Assembly: GCF_001570725.1 (NCBI RefSeq)
Contig: NZ_BCNV01000005.1
Location: 682,001-746,000, forward strand
DNA: 64,000 nt
Direction of reading: 5' to 3'
Source of the DNA: Paenibacillus amylolyticus
Lineage (GTDB): Bacteria; Bacillota; Bacilli; Paenibacillales; Paenibacillaceae
The notes below the pieces were generated by a model. It had not been told where the DNA came from, ran no database searches, and worked only from the letters and a program-made list of their open reading frames with translations. The translations under genes and the position numbers were made by a program. Positions 9,020 through 17,860 of this stretch are shown here, one piece after another. Position 1 is the first letter of the stretch; each line of letters starts with the position of its first letter.

Positions 9020-9904
9020 ATGTTAAGAGGTCTGTACACCGCTACTGCGGGAATGATTACGCAACAACGCCGCCATGACACAGCAACACAGAATATTGTA
9101 AATGCGAACACGACGGGATACAAACAGGTGAACAGCGTAAGTCGTTCCTTCCCGGAAATGCTCATTACCTTGGTAGGCGGAGATGCGAATCTCCCGACAA
9201 AGCGGCTGGGCAAGCTGAACACAGGGGTGTTCGCGGAAGAGAGTTTGTCCATGAATTTGCAAGGGACCATTATGGAGACTGGACAGAAAAATGATTTTTC
9301 CATTTCATCCAATATGACTGTCAATGATCCGCAGACTGGACAACCTGTCCCGTTTGACGCTTCAGGCAAATTTGTACGGGCCGATGGTACGGTAACTTAC
9401 CAGCCTCAGGCGTATTTTACAGTTCAGGATGCACAAGGTAACACCGGATATACACGTGATGGTCACTTCGAGATTACAGGAACCGGACAGTTGCTTAGTT
9501 CAACAGGTTCACAAGTTCTGGATAATAATGGACAACCTGTAGTGTTGACAGGTTCGGTAGAGCAATTTAAAGTGGATGAGCAAGGCCGTCTTGTGGATGC
9601 AGCAACGGGTGCACCGACAGGCGTTACTCTCGGTATTAGTGTCATTGACCAGCCGAATCAACTGGTTCGTCAAGGTGATGGCAATTTCAGTCTGAGTGAT
9701 GAAAACGGGGCAACTGCCCGGATGCTGGCTGCTGGTGATAATGTGCAGATCCGTCAGGGATACCTGGAAGGCTCGAATGTCGATGCTTCACAGGCAACGG
9801 TTGATATGAACGCTGCATACCGTGCATATGAAGCGAACCAGAAGATCGTTCAATTCTACGATCGCAGTTTGGAAAAAGCCGTCAATGACGTCGGTCGTGT
9901 ATAA
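9020..9904 (+). CDS. flhO: Flagellar hook-basal body protein FlhO
   Basis: Rod protein of the FlgF/FlgG family, a structural part of the flagellar drive shaft. The 294 residues begin with the family N terminus MLRGLYTATAGMITQQRRHD and the rod motif NIVNANTTGYK, and end with the conserved C-terminal helix (GYLEGSNVDASQATVDMNAAYRAYEANQKI in outline). The central part is rich in Gly/Thr beta strands. The Shine-Dalgarno GAGGAGAGG lies about 9 bases before the ATG. It is separated from its partner flhP by 534 bases of repeats, whereas in Bacillus the two are adjacent. Confidence 0.93.
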   Translation: MLRGLYTATAGMITQQRRHDTATQNIVNANTTGYKQVNSVSRSFPEMLITLVGGDANLPTKRLGKLNTGVFAEESLSMNLQGTIMETGQKNDFSISSNMTVNDPQTGQPVPFDASGKFVRADGTVTYQPQAYFTVQDAQGNTGYTRDGHFEITGTGQLLSSTGSQVLDNNGQPVVLTGSVEQFKVDEQGRLVDAATGAPTGVTLGISVIDQPNQLVRQGDGNFSLSDENGATARMLAAGDNVQIRQGYLEGSNVDASQATVDMNAAYRAYEANQKIVQFYDRSLEKAVNDVGRV

Positions 9905-9945
9905 CGCTGACGTTTAAATATAACCGCGTAGCGGAGAGCCAAACG

Positions 9946-10208
9946 CCCTTTGCGTAGCAAAGCAGAGAGGCTCACGCGAAGCGCAAGAGCCTAGACGCAG
10001 CCGAGCTTATGCGAGGATTGCGCAGCAGTACCTGAGCGAAGCGACGGTCTCGACAGTCCTTTGCGAAGCAAAGCAGGAAAGAGACCACGCGGAGCGCAAG
10101 AGCCTAGACGCAGCCGAGTTTATGCGAGGATTGCGTAGCAGTACCTGAGCGAAGCGACGGTCTCGACAGCCCTTTGCGGAGCAAAGCAAGGAAGAGACCC
10201 CGCGGAGC
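9946..10208. repeat. Tandem repeat of a 111-113 bp unit (about 2.4 copies)
   Basis: Units begin at 9946, 10057 and 10170 with CCTTTGCGNAGCAAAGC, itself a small hairpin (CTTTGC / GCAAAG). Most of units 1 and 2 agree base for base, including GAGCCTAGACGCAGCCGAG and GTACCTGAGCGAAGCGACGG. The third is cut off after about 40 bases. The repeat is dense in GCGAAGCG-type palindromes and carries no gene: short frames across it lack ribosome binding sites. Confidence 0.85.
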
Positions 10209-10378
10209 TACACGCCGCATAAAGAGCGTGCCGTGCTATGATTCAGCCATGTGAAACTATGGCGGCAATCATAGTCGGGCAGTCGCGGCGCACACACACC
10301 ATCCGTCACTTAGCAAGATCGTACCCCACTTACCTAATCCGCCTGTTTCGGGAGTCCAGAGGGCAGCGCCATCTGGGG

Positions 10379-10438
10379 CCCTCCCTACTAGGGAGGGTTT
10401 GGGAGGGTGGACAGGAACCAAGGGAGGGTAAACCACCG
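10379..10438 (+). promoter_or_regulatory. flhP leader with alternative Shine-Dalgarno pairing
   Basis: A single CCCTCCC (10379-10385) faces three GGGAGGG copies at 10391-10397, 10401-10407 and 10422-10428. The third is the Shine-Dalgarno of flhP (10 bases before the ATG at 10439). Pairing with the first makes a 7-bp hairpin and leaves the Shine-Dalgarno free; pairing with the third would hide it. The complementarity is seen in the sequence; a regulatory role is inference. Confidence 0.45.
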
Positions 10439-11278
10439 ATGAATAATTCCATGATTAGTGCCAAAGTTTCCATGACCGCCATACAGCAGCGTCTGGATGT
10501 CATTTCCGATAATATTGCCAATGTGAATACGGCAGGCTATAAGAGTAAGCAAGCGGCTTTCGAGGATGTGCTGACACGGGTTCAACAACAACCAGACAAG
10601 TACAAGCTCGACGGACGCTCCACACCGATGGGCTATAACCTCGGTTTTGGTGCTCGTTTGGCAGATGTGACGAAGGATATGTCTCAGGGCACCTTAAATG
10701 AGACGGGCCTTCCGACCGATCTGGCCATTGAGGGGAATGCCATGTTTGCAGTTGAAGCGAATGGGGAGAAAATGTGGACACGTCAGGGTGCATTTCATTT
10801 TGTACCGGATACAAGACCGAAACCTACTCCCAATTCACCAGATATGATGGTGATGGTCAATGGCGAAGGTCACTTTGCTCTGGATCGTTTAGGAAACCGT
10901 ATTACTGCACCGAATAATAGCAAAGTTGCTTTTGATGAAAATGGCAACCTGTTAATCCGACGCGGTAATGAGGCGAACGCAACCATTGGAGCACAGCTGC
11001 AAGTGGTAGACATTGAACGCCCTGAGGGGCTCGTACAGTATGCAGATAATCTGTTTGGGCTGGATGCGGGATTAACCGAGGATGATGTATTTGGCGCTGA
11101 TGCAGCTACACGTCAAGCGACAGCCATGATCCGCCCAGGTTATCTGGAGCAATCCAATGTGGATTTGACACAGGAGATGGCTTTGCTTATGCAAGGACAG
11201 CGGACATATCAGCTGGCGGCACGGGCGCTAACTTCGAGTGACTCCATGATGGGTCTTGCCAACACTATAAGAGCGTAA
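10439..11278 (+). CDS. flhP: Flagellar hook-basal body protein FlhP
   Basis: Second FlgF/FlgG-type rod protein (279 residues). Signatures are MNNSMISAKVSMTAIQQRLD, SDNIANVNTAGYKSKQAAFE, and the C-terminal GYLEQSNVDLTQEMALLMQG followed by RTYQLAARAL. The frame is open upstream to 10238, but the family N terminus and the GGGAGGG at 10422-10428 fix the start at the ATG of 10439; the upstream residues are low-complexity translations of the hairpin region. It follows flhO after the tandem repeat and is followed after 12 bases by the small EpuA-like gene. Confidence 0.92.
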   Translation: MNNSMISAKVSMTAIQQRLDVISDNIANVNTAGYKSKQAAFEDVLTRVQQQPDKYKLDGRSTPMGYNLGFGARLADVTKDMSQGTLNETGLPTDLAIEGNAMFAVEANGEKMWTRQGAFHFVPDTRPKPTPNSPDMMVMVNGEGHFALDRLGNRITAPNNSKVAFDENGNLLIRRGNEANATIGAQLQVVDIERPEGLVQYADNLFGLDAGLTEDDVFGADAATRQATAMIRPGYLEQSNVDLTQEMALLMQGQRTYQLAARALTSSDSMMGLANTIRA

Positions 11279-11290
11279 AAGGTGAATGTG

Positions 11291-11515
11291 ATGACAGAAA
11301 CACAGCAGCAGAACAGTAAGCCAGAGAAGAAGGAAGTCAAGAAGAAGAAGAGTGGATGGCGCATCGCAAGATGGTTTCTGGTTCCGGTCCTGCTTGTTCT
11401 TGCCCTTGCTGGCGGAATGGTAGCTGGATATGTGGTACTGGGCAAACAGGATATCGGTTCCGTATTGCAATGGAGTACATGGGAACATGTATATAATCTG
11501 GTATTCGCTCCATAA
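11291..11515 (+). CDS. EpuA-like small membrane protein
   Basis: A 74-residue protein with a Lys/Glu-rich cytoplasmic N terminus, one membrane segment (about 28-52, FLVPVLLVLALAGGMVAGYV) and a short outside tail containing the aromatic stretch STWEHVYNLVF. This matches the EpuA family, often annotated 'DNA-directed RNA polymerase subunit beta' because of distant fusion proteins; its role is not established. The ATG at 11291 has AAAGGTG at 11278-11284 overlapping the flhP stop region. It is the last gene before a strong terminator, so it is probably co-transcribed with flhP. Confidence 0.72.
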   Translation: MTETQQQNSKPEKKEVKKKKSGWRIARWFLVPVLLVLALAGGMVAGYVVLGKQDIGSVLQWSTWEHVYNLVFAP

Positions 11516-11530
11516 TGTAACGAGTTAAGC

Positions 11531-11563
11531 GAAAACTCCTGCGCAGGCAGGAGTTTTCTTTTT
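11531..11563 (+). terminator. Terminator of the flhP operon
   Basis: Perfect 12-bp stem GAAAACTCCTGC (11531-11542) with GCAGGAGTTTTC (11547-11558), 4-base loop, T-run to 11563. Confidence 0.95.
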
Positions 11564-11746
11564 GACGTTGAAAACAGTATAATGATGGATGACGTTTGAC
11601 GTCAAAAGAGGCCTCCCCTGCGAAAGACATTCGTCATCGCGAAGAGAGACCCCTTATCTTAACCTTCACTACTGCAGTCATGAAGGATATAACTAGTGTT
11701 AACCGAAAATATGCTTTCCATACAAAATTTAAAAATTAAAAACCCA

Positions 11747-11979
11747 TTTATATGAGCTTCGACTTGATCATAATCAGGTTTTCCATGTCCGCACTAAAGC
11801 AGTGGAGGGAACGGAATCGTTCGAAAGAAGCGAAGCGCTCGCCTTTGTTTCCAAATGTTATCCATCTGAAAAATAGTTCAGAAACATTAGGAAACAACAG
11901 CGATCGAAAGAACGATCCGTAACCGTAACGATCACCTATGCGCACATGAAAAATTCATGATGAAGAACGCTCATATAAA
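11747..11979. repeat. Dispersed palindromic element, copy 4, reaching the fabZ ribosome binding site
   Basis: Outer arms TTTATATGAGC (11747-11757) and GCTCATATAAA (11969-11979) pair perfectly; CATGTCCGCA near 11785 faces TGCGCACATG near 11939; the inner stem is TTGTTTCCAAATGTT with AACATTAGGAAACAA (about 11845-11897). The core GCGATCGAAAG and the preceding CGCCTTTG are shared with the copies near 6.3, 14.4 and 18.8 kb. The element ends 10 bases before the fabZ Shine-Dalgarno. Upstream, 11564-11746 holds a 12-base palindrome TTTGACGTCAAA (11595-11606) but no gene. Confidence 0.75.
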
Positions 11980-12001
11980 CATCCCGAGAGGAGATTACAT
12001 T

Positions 12002-12433
12002 GTGCTCGATATCAAACAGATTCAAGAAATTATCCCGCATCGTCCGCCGTTCCTGTTGGTGGACAGAATTTTGGAGATGGAAGATGGCAAACGTGCTGTT
12101 GGTTTGAAAAATGTAACGATTAATGAACCATTCTTTATCGGTCATTTCCCTGAGTATCCGGTAATGCCGGGTGTTTTGATCACCGAAGCATTGGCACAGG
12201 TTGGTGCAGCGGCTATGTTGAACTTGGAAGCGAATAAAGGCAAGATCGGCTTTTTGGCGGGACTGGACAACTTCCGATTCCGTGGACAAGTTGTGCCCGG
12301 AGATACGTTGATTCTGGAAGTGGAGATTACACGTCTCAAGGGTTCGATTGGTAAAGGTAAAGCAACTGCCCGAGTGAACGACAAAGTGGTCGCTGAAGGC
12401 GAGATCATGTTTGCACTGTCTGACCCAAGCTGA
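12002..12433 (+). CDS. fabZ: 3-hydroxyacyl-ACP dehydratase FabZ
   Basis: Cytoplasmic hotdog-fold enzyme of type II fatty acid synthesis that removes water from 3-hydroxyacyl-ACP. The 143 residues match the family. [13 protein letters not shown] is the N-terminal signature, [13 protein letters not shown] holds the catalytic His, and [10 protein letters not shown] the catalytic Glu. The frame is open upstream to an ATG at 11957, but GTG at 12002 gives the family N terminus ([14 protein letters not shown]) and has AGGAG at 11989-11993, 8 bases away. It closes the mbl-flh block as in B. subtilis. Its 5' leader contains the long palindrome. Confidence 0.95.
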   Translation: MLDIKQIQEIIPHRPPFLLVDRILEMEDGKRAVGLKNVTINEPFFIGHFPEYPVMPGVLITEALAQVGAAAMLNLEANKGKIGFLAGLDNFRFRGQVVPGDTLILEVEITRLKGSIGKGKATARVNDKVVAEGEIMFALSDPS

Positions 12434-12544
12434 TTACATACGTGAGCATTGACATCATGCAGGAACGTACACGGACTGAATGATGCAAGATGCTGAAGTA
12501 ACTCAGCACACCTGAATTTATATAGACGGAAGGGGTTTATCGGA

Positions 12545-14266
12545 ATGGAACAGTTAAGTACAGCAGCAGCAGAAACGTTGCAGCAATGGTTGGAGGATGC
12601 TTCGATTGATGAAGCAACGAAACAGGAGCTTCGTGACTTGCAGGATCAGCCGAAAGAGCTGGAGGAACGTTTTTACAGAAACCTGGAGTTTGGTACAGGG
12701 GGATTGCGCGGGGTCATTGGTGCCGGAAGCAACCGGATGAACCGTTACACTGTGGGTCGGGCGACTCAAGGGTTTGCGCGTTATCTACTTGAGCAGCATG
12801 GTGACCAAGAAGGTAAACCTTCTGTCGTCATTGCTCATGATTCCCGTCATTTCTCACCTGAATTCACACTGGATGCTGCGCTTGTACTGGCTGGAAACGG
12901 CATTGTAGCCAAGCTGTTCCCATCCTTGCGTTCAACTCCGGAGTTGTCATTCGCGGTGCGTCATCAGAATGCAACTGGTGGGATTGTCGTTACAGCGAGC
13001 CATAACCCACCTGAATACAACGGATATAAAGTCTACAATCATGAGGGCGGTCAATTGGTACCGGATGAAGCGGAAAAAGTCATTCAATACATCCAGGAAG
13101 TGCCTTCTCTTGCTGACGTGAAGAAGCTAACGCAAGAAGAAGCAGAAGCTCAAGGCCTTCTGATCTGGTTGGGTGAAGAGCAAGACCAAGCGTTCGTGGA
13201 TACCGTAGCAAGCCGCAGTCTGAGCCGCGAACTGATCCAATCCGGCACAGGCCGTGATTTCAAAATCGTATACACACCGCTTCACGGAACAGGTAACATC
13301 CCTGTACGTCGCGTGCTGGAGCAGATCGGATTCGAGCAAGTGCACATTGTAGCCGAACAAGAACAGCCGGATGCTGAATTCTCTACAGTGAAGTCCCCTA
13401 ACCCGGAAGAACGCGAAGCGTTTACGCTTGCAATGAAGCTGGGAGAATCCGTTGGCGCTGACATTCTGATTGGAACAGATCCGGATGCAGACCGCATGGG
13501 TGCTGTTGTGAAAGACAACGATGGCAAATATTTCGTCTTGTCCGGTAACCAGTCGGGTGCCATTATGGTACATTACCTGTTAAGTCGCCTGCAAGAGACA
13601 GGTACACTGCCAAGCAATGGTGCGGTTGTCAAAACGATCGTAACAAGTGAGATGGGTGCTGTCATTGCTGAACATTACGGTGCAGAAGTGATGAACACAT
13701 TGACAGGCTTCAAATATATTGGTGAGAAAATGAACCAGTTCGAAGCTACAGGCAGTCATACATTCTTGTTCGGATATGAAGAGAGTTATGGCTACCTTTC
13801 CGGCAACTATGCCCGTGACAAGGATGCTGTCCTTGCCTCGATGCTGATTGCTGAAGCTGCTGCGTATTATAAGAGTCAAGGTAAGACGCTCTATGATGTC
13901 TTGCAAGAGCTGTACAACCAATTCGGATACTTCCTGGAGAAGCTGGAGTCCCGTACGCTGAAAGGCAAAGACGGTGTGGCTCAGATTCAGGCCAAAATGA
14001 CCGACTGGCGTTCCAATCCGCCACAAGAAGTAGCGGGAATTGCTGTACAAGATGTGCTGGACTATTCCCTTGGTCTGGACGGTCTTCCGAAGGAGAACGT
14101 ACTGAAGTTCATTTTGGCAGACGGTTCATGGTTCTGCCTGCGCCCTTCAGGAACGGAACCGAAGATCAAAGTATACTTCGCTGTGCGTGGAGAGAACTTG
14201 GAAGATGCGGAAAGCCGGATCGAGCGTCTGGTGACTACAGTGATGTCGCGTGTAGACGCACAATAA
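12545..14266 (+). CDS. pgcA: Phosphoglucomutase (alpha-D-phosphohexomutase family)
   Basis: Interconverts glucose 6-phosphate and glucose 1-phosphate, the precursor of UDP-glucose for wall polymers and glycolipids. The 573 residues carry the four expected motifs: TASHNPPEYNGYKVY with the phosphoserine at 152, the metal loop GTDPDADRMG (Asp 312, 314, 316), the sugar-binding FGYEESYGYL, and the phosphate-binding RPSGTEPKIKVYF near 540. Length and motifs match B. subtilis PgcA rather than phosphoglucosamine mutase GlmM (about 450 residues). The ATG follows GGAAGGGG by 7 bases. Its product could feed the wall-polymer genes downstream. Confidence 0.93.
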   Translation: MEQLSTAAAETLQQWLEDASIDEATKQELRDLQDQPKELEERFYRNLEFGTGGLRGVIGAGSNRMNRYTVGRATQGFARYLLEQHGDQEGKPSVVIAHDSRHFSPEFTLDAALVLAGNGIVAKLFPSLRSTPELSFAVRHQNATGGIVVTASHNPPEYNGYKVYNHEGGQLVPDEAEKVIQYIQEVPSLADVKKLTQEEAEAQGLLIWLGEEQDQAFVDTVASRSLSRELIQSGTGRDFKIVYTPLHGTGNIPVRRVLEQIGFEQVHIVAEQEQPDAEFSTVKSPNPEEREAFTLAMKLGESVGADILIGTDPDADRMGAVVKDNDGKYFVLSGNQSGAIMVHYLLSRLQETGTLPSNGAVVKTIVTSEMGAVIAEHYGAEVMNTLTGFKYIGEKMNQFEATGSHTFLFGYEESYGYLSGNYARDKDAVLASMLIAEAAAYYKSQGKTLYDVLQELYNQFGYFLEKLESRTLKGKDGVAQIQAKMTDWRSNPPQEVAGIAVQDVLDYSLGLDGLPKENVLKFILADGSWFCLRPSGTEPKIKVYFAVRGENLEDAESRIERLVTTVMSRVDAQ

Positions 14267-14300
14267 TACGAATGCAACAATGAGCAAGAACATGAGAAGG

Positions 14301-14339
14301 CCTCTCCGCACCGTAAGGTTGGTTGGCGGAGGGGTTTTT
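14301..14339 (+). terminator. Terminator after pgcA
   Basis: CCTCTCCGC (14301-14309) pairs with GCGGAGGGG (14326-14334) with one G-U pair, followed by TTTTT. Confidence 0.85.
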
Positions 14340-14363
14340 ATTTGGAATATTACAGATGGATCT

Positions 14364-14557
14364 ATATAAATTGAACTGAACATTTACACGAGAACGTAGA
14401 GGGCAGAAATAACCTGAAGAAGTGAAACGTTCGCCTTTATCACCAGATTTTCACCTTTATTAAAAGTGAATCAAAAAAATTGGGGGATAACAGCGATCGG
14501 AAGGTTGTTCTGTCATCGAAGTGGCAAGTGTAAATATTGCTTTAGTTCAATTTATAT
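14364..14557. repeat. Dispersed palindromic element, copy 2
   Basis: Outer arms ATATAAATTGAA (14364-14375) and TTCAATTTATAT (14546-14557) are perfectly complementary; TTTACAC near 14383 faces GTGTAAA near 14528. The core, CGCCTTTATCACCAGATTTT then GGGGGATAACAGCGATCGGA, matches copy 1 and, reversed, copy 3 over more than 50 bases on each side. It fills most of the pgcA to DUF5693 gap. Confidence 0.8.
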
Positions 14558-14674
14558 GGCATATAAGAGGGCTTGTTGACACAAGCTGTTTGTAACCTAT
14601 TGTATAAATGTTAAATGAACGAATTACTTGAGCTGAACGTGCATTTGGTTCCAACACTTGAGGAGGTACATGTA

Positions 14675-16696
14675 GTGCGTCAAAAATGGCTTTATTGGAA
14701 TAACGCTTCTCGGAAGTGGTTGTGGCTCGTCGTTATTATCGGTCTGGTTGCGTCCATCCCTGTCATCAGTGATCGGGTGCAGACAGAATCTTCTGCCAAA
14801 AAGGTGGAGCTTGTCTTCAACTATAGAGGTCTGCTGGATATTTCCGCCTATCAGGCACATCCGCAAGATTTCATGAATGAACAATTGACTCGTCTGAAAG
14901 ACGCAGGCGTAACAACGATGGCTGTGTTCGAAAGTACATTGGACGAGCTGAGAAAGACACGCCGACTGATGGTGTACAACGGCCAGGATCTCGCAAACCT
15001 GACCAAAGATGTGATCCCTTCTAATGCAAATTACACGTACGTGTTATTTACATCGGAGGAAAACGCACAGACGTATACCCCTATTATTGAACAAACGTTC
15101 GCTGATCGGCAGATTCCGGTGCAACCATGGGAATATGAAGGTCGTAGCGGCTTAATATTGCAGACTCCTCCGGAGAATGCCAACATGCAGCCTTTGCAGC
15201 CCGATCCGGTTGCCGTGAAGATGCTGCGTGATAAAGGTTTCTACATTTTGCCGCGCATCTCGGACGGTGTGCCATATAGCCAGGAATCGATGGAGCGCTT
15301 GCTTACCTTCTTCGAGGAAAATGGCGTGAAGCGCATCTTGTTTGATGGTGATGCTGTGAAAGGGTACAATGATAATGCAGAGATGAAAAGTCTCGACCAG
15401 TTCGCACAATTGCTGAACAAACACAATATTGGTCTTGCAGCCATCGAGAACTTGAAGAAACCGCAGTCGGGATTCCAGACCCTTGCTTATAAAACGGACT
15501 ACAATGTCGCGCGTCTGTACTCACTTAGTGATGGAGATGCCAATCTGGATGTAGATACGATTGCTGACCGTTTTGTTCTGGCAACCAAAGACCGAAACAT
15601 TCGTATGCTCTATATGAATGCTTCCCCTAGTCGAAATACAGCCAAGGCCATGATTACAGATCCAATTGAGAATCTGATCAACAGCCTGGGTGAACCGGGT
15701 CATGCAGTAGAACGCATGGCGAAGCATGGATTTGAACTTGGACAAGCTGAAGCATTTACAGTTAAGGATTCGTCGATTCAGCGGTATGCCAAGTTGGTTG
15801 CTCTCGTTGGTGCAATTGCGATGATTGCACTTATGGTTTCTTATTTTATCCCACTACTGACCTTGATTGCATTTGCAGTTGCTTTGGTGGGCAGTGCCGG
15901 ATTGTTCCTTTTGAAACCAACGCTGCTGGAGCAAGGAATTGCCTTGCTTGTGGCCATAGCCGCTCCGACCATAGCGATGGTGCTGGCTGTTCGTACAGTG
16001 AACTATCAGCAACAGCGTCAACCAGACGCATCTGCGGGTCGTCGTTTGAAGCAAACATTAGTTTTATATGTAAGAACATCAATTCTTTCGTTCCTGGCGG
16101 TACCTTTTGTCATCGCGTTGCTTAACAGCATTACGTACAGTCTGGTGATTAACCAGTTCCGCGGCGTGAGTCTGTTGCACTTTGCACCTATGGCCCTGGT
16201 AGCGATTTACATTGTGTTTTATCGTGGTTCAGGTTCGTTCTCGATCAAGAAAATTAAAGAAATGCTTCGTATGCCAATTAATGTTTTAATGGTTGTTTTG
16301 GCACTCGTTGCTGCCGTTGTTGGATACTATTATTTGAGCCGTACAGGCAACTCGGGTTCAGTAACACCATTCGAGATGTTCCTGCGTACCACGCTGGAAG
16401 ATACGTTCGGTGTACGGCCGAGATTTAAAGAATTTATGCTGGGACACCCGCTGTTTATCGTTGGCGTGTTCGCCGCTTTAAAATATCGTAAAGTCATCTT
16501 TGTGCTCATTATTGCAGCGATTGGACAATTGTCCATGGTGGATACGTTCGCGCATATCCATACGCCGGCTGTATTGTCACTCATTCGTGGAGTGATGGGA
16601 TTGGGACTTGGCTTAATCTTCGGTATCATTGCTGTGGGTGTGTGGCAAGTAGCGGAAGGATGTTGGAAAAAATGGTCACCACTTCTCAAAAGTTAG
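14675..16696 (+). CDS. DUF5693 multi-pass membrane protein
   Basis: A 673-residue membrane protein of unknown function. One membrane segment near residues 14-32 is followed by a large outside domain of about 330 residues, then seven or more hydrophobic segments from about residue 370 to the C terminus. The outside domain contains LKDAGVTTMAVFESTL and GVKRILFDGDAVKGY, consistent with the DUF5693 family found next to csaB in Paenibacillaceae. GTG at 14675 was chosen for AGGAGGT at 14661-14667, 7 bases upstream. It overlaps csaB by 25 bases, so a linked role in wall-polymer assembly or export is plausible but unproven. Confidence 0.85.
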   Translation: MRQKWLYWNNASRKWLWLVVIIGLVASIPVISDRVQTESSAKKVELVFNYRGLLDISAYQAHPQDFMNEQLTRLKDAGVTTMAVFESTLDELRKTRRLMVYNGQDLANLTKDVIPSNANYTYVLFTSEENAQTYTPIIEQTFADRQIPVQPWEYEGRSGLILQTPPENANMQPLQPDPVAVKMLRDKGFYILPRISDGVPYSQESMERLLTFFEENGVKRILFDGDAVKGYNDNAEMKSLDQFAQLLNKHNIGLAAIENLKKPQSGFQTLAYKTDYNVARLYSLSDGDANLDVDTIADRFVLATKDRNIRMLYMNASPSRNTAKAMITDPIENLINSLGEPGHAVERMAKHGFELGQAEAFTVKDSSIQRYAKLVALVGAIAMIALMVSYFIPLLTLIAFAVALVGSAGLFLLKPTLLEQGIALLVAIAAPTIAMVLAVRTVNYQQQRQPDASAGRRLKQTLVLYVRTSILSFLAVPFVIALLNSITYSLVINQFRGVSLLHFAPMALVAIYIVFYRGSGSFSIKKIKEMLRMPINVLMVVLALVAAVVGYYYLSRTGNSGSVTPFEMFLRTTLEDTFGVRPRFKEFMLGHPLFIVGVFAALKYRKVIFVLIIAAIGQLSMVDTFAHIHTPAVLSLIRGVMGLGLGLIFGIIAVGVWQVAEGCWKKWSPLLKS

Positions 16697-17853
16697 TCAT
16701 CTCGGGGTATTACGGATTCCGCAACAGCGGAGACGAAGCGGTGCTAAAGTCGATTTTGACAGCGCTGGAAGAGGAAAGTCAGAGGTCTAACGTCACCATT
16801 GAACCGATTGTACTCTCGGGTGATCCCGAGTGGACAACCTCCATGTACGGTGTGCGCTCTGTGCATCGGATGAAACTGAAGGAAGTCCGTGAAGCTCTCA
16901 AGGAGAGTGACGGATTAATCAGTGGCGGAGGAAGTCTGTTGCAGGATGCAACTGGACTGAAATCCATTCCTTATTATCTGGGTGTCATCAAGCTGGCCCA
17001 GTGGTTGAAAAAACCAACGTTTATCTATGCACAGGGGATTGGTCCTGTGAACCGTAAAATTTTCAATCCGATGATCAAATCGGTCTTCAAGGCCTGCGCC
17101 TATGTATCCGTTCGGGATGAACAATCTGCAGACTACCTGCGTGGGCTCGGGCTACAGTGGAATCAGATCCATGTAGTACCCGACCCAGTAATGGGCTTAC
17201 CATTACCTGAAAGTCATTCGAAAACTGGAGTAGGCGCTACTTTAGCAGATGCTGCTAACCAAGCTAACCGAGTGGAACCTTCATCTGGAGGACATACCAA
17301 GCTTCCCGTGATCGGCGTATCGGTGCGGTTCTGGGAGTCAGACCGTAAAGAGCTTACGGCTATTGCCGCCGGATTAAAAAAGCTATGCTCCAAAAAAGCC
17401 GTGCACTTGCGTTTTCTGCCGTTTCATTTGCCAGTTGATGAACAGGCATCACGATTCCTTATGGAAATGCTCGGTGATGTGACCAGCAAAGGCAGTGAGA
17501 TTAGCATCACTCAAGATCTGACCGATCCTCAGCTTATGCTGGAGGAAGTCAGCAAGTGTGATCTTGTCATTGGTATGCGTCTGCACAGTCTGATCTATGC
17601 GGCATCGCAGTATGTGCCTCCGGTGGGCATCTCGTATGATCCCAAAATCGATCAATTCCTGCTTCGTCTGGATAGTGAGCCGGCAGGCAATACGGATACA
17701 CTCGATGGTGACAAGCTCGCCAAGACGGTCGTTGGACTGTTGGATCAACGTTCACAGTGGTTGAAGGAACATGAAGAAGGCATCACTGAACTGAAGCAGG
17801 AAGCCAGAGTGCCTGCACAGCAGATTATTAACTATTTAGGCCGCAAAGGATGA
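16672..17853 (+). CDS. csaB: Polysaccharide pyruvyl transferase CsaB
   Basis: Adds a ketal-linked pyruvate to the secondary cell wall polymer, creating the ligand that SLH domains bind. The 393 residues show the family N terminus VISGYYGFRNSGDEAVL, the middle motif GGGSLLQDATG, and the C-terminal VIGMRLHSLIYAA typical of pyruvyl transferases. The start at ATG 16672 sits inside the last codons of the DUF5693 gene; ATG 16660 is possible, but GGAAGGA at 16654-16660 then has no spacing. It is followed 7 bases later by tagA. Residues 180-215 form a low-complexity stretch not usual in the family. Three SLH proteins downstream give it obvious clients. Confidence 0.93.
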   Translation: MVTTSQKLVISGYYGFRNSGDEAVLKSILTALEEESQRSNVTIEPIVLSGDPEWTTSMYGVRSVHRMKLKEVREALKESDGLISGGGSLLQDATGLKSIPYYLGVIKLAQWLKKPTFIYAQGIGPVNRKIFNPMIKSVFKACAYVSVRDEQSADYLRGLGLQWNQIHVVPDPVMGLPLPESHSKTGVGATLADAANQANRVEPSSGGHTKLPVIGVSVRFWESDRKELTAIAAGLKKLCSKKAVHLRFLPFHLPVDEQASRFLMEMLGDVTSKGSEISITQDLTDPQLMLEEVSKCDLVIGMRLHSLIYAASQYVPPVGISYDPKIDQFLLRLDSEPAGNTDTLDGDKLAKTVVGLLDQRSQWLKEHEEGITELKQEARVPAQQIINYLGRKG

Positions 17854-17860
17854 GATAAAG

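Noticed and set aside
9946-10208. CRISPR array
   Set aside because: The repeat unit is 111-113 bp, contiguous, with no spacers of constant length and no cas genes nearby.
10238-10438. N-terminal extension of FlhP by 67 residues
   Set aside because: The extension is a translation of hairpin and repeat sequence with no ribosome binding site; the family N terminus starts at 10439 behind GGGAGGG.
14576-14608. Sigma-A promoter before the DUF5693 gene (TTGACA and TATAAA)
   Set aside because: Both boxes are good but the spacer is 21 bases, too long for normal use; no better pairing was found.
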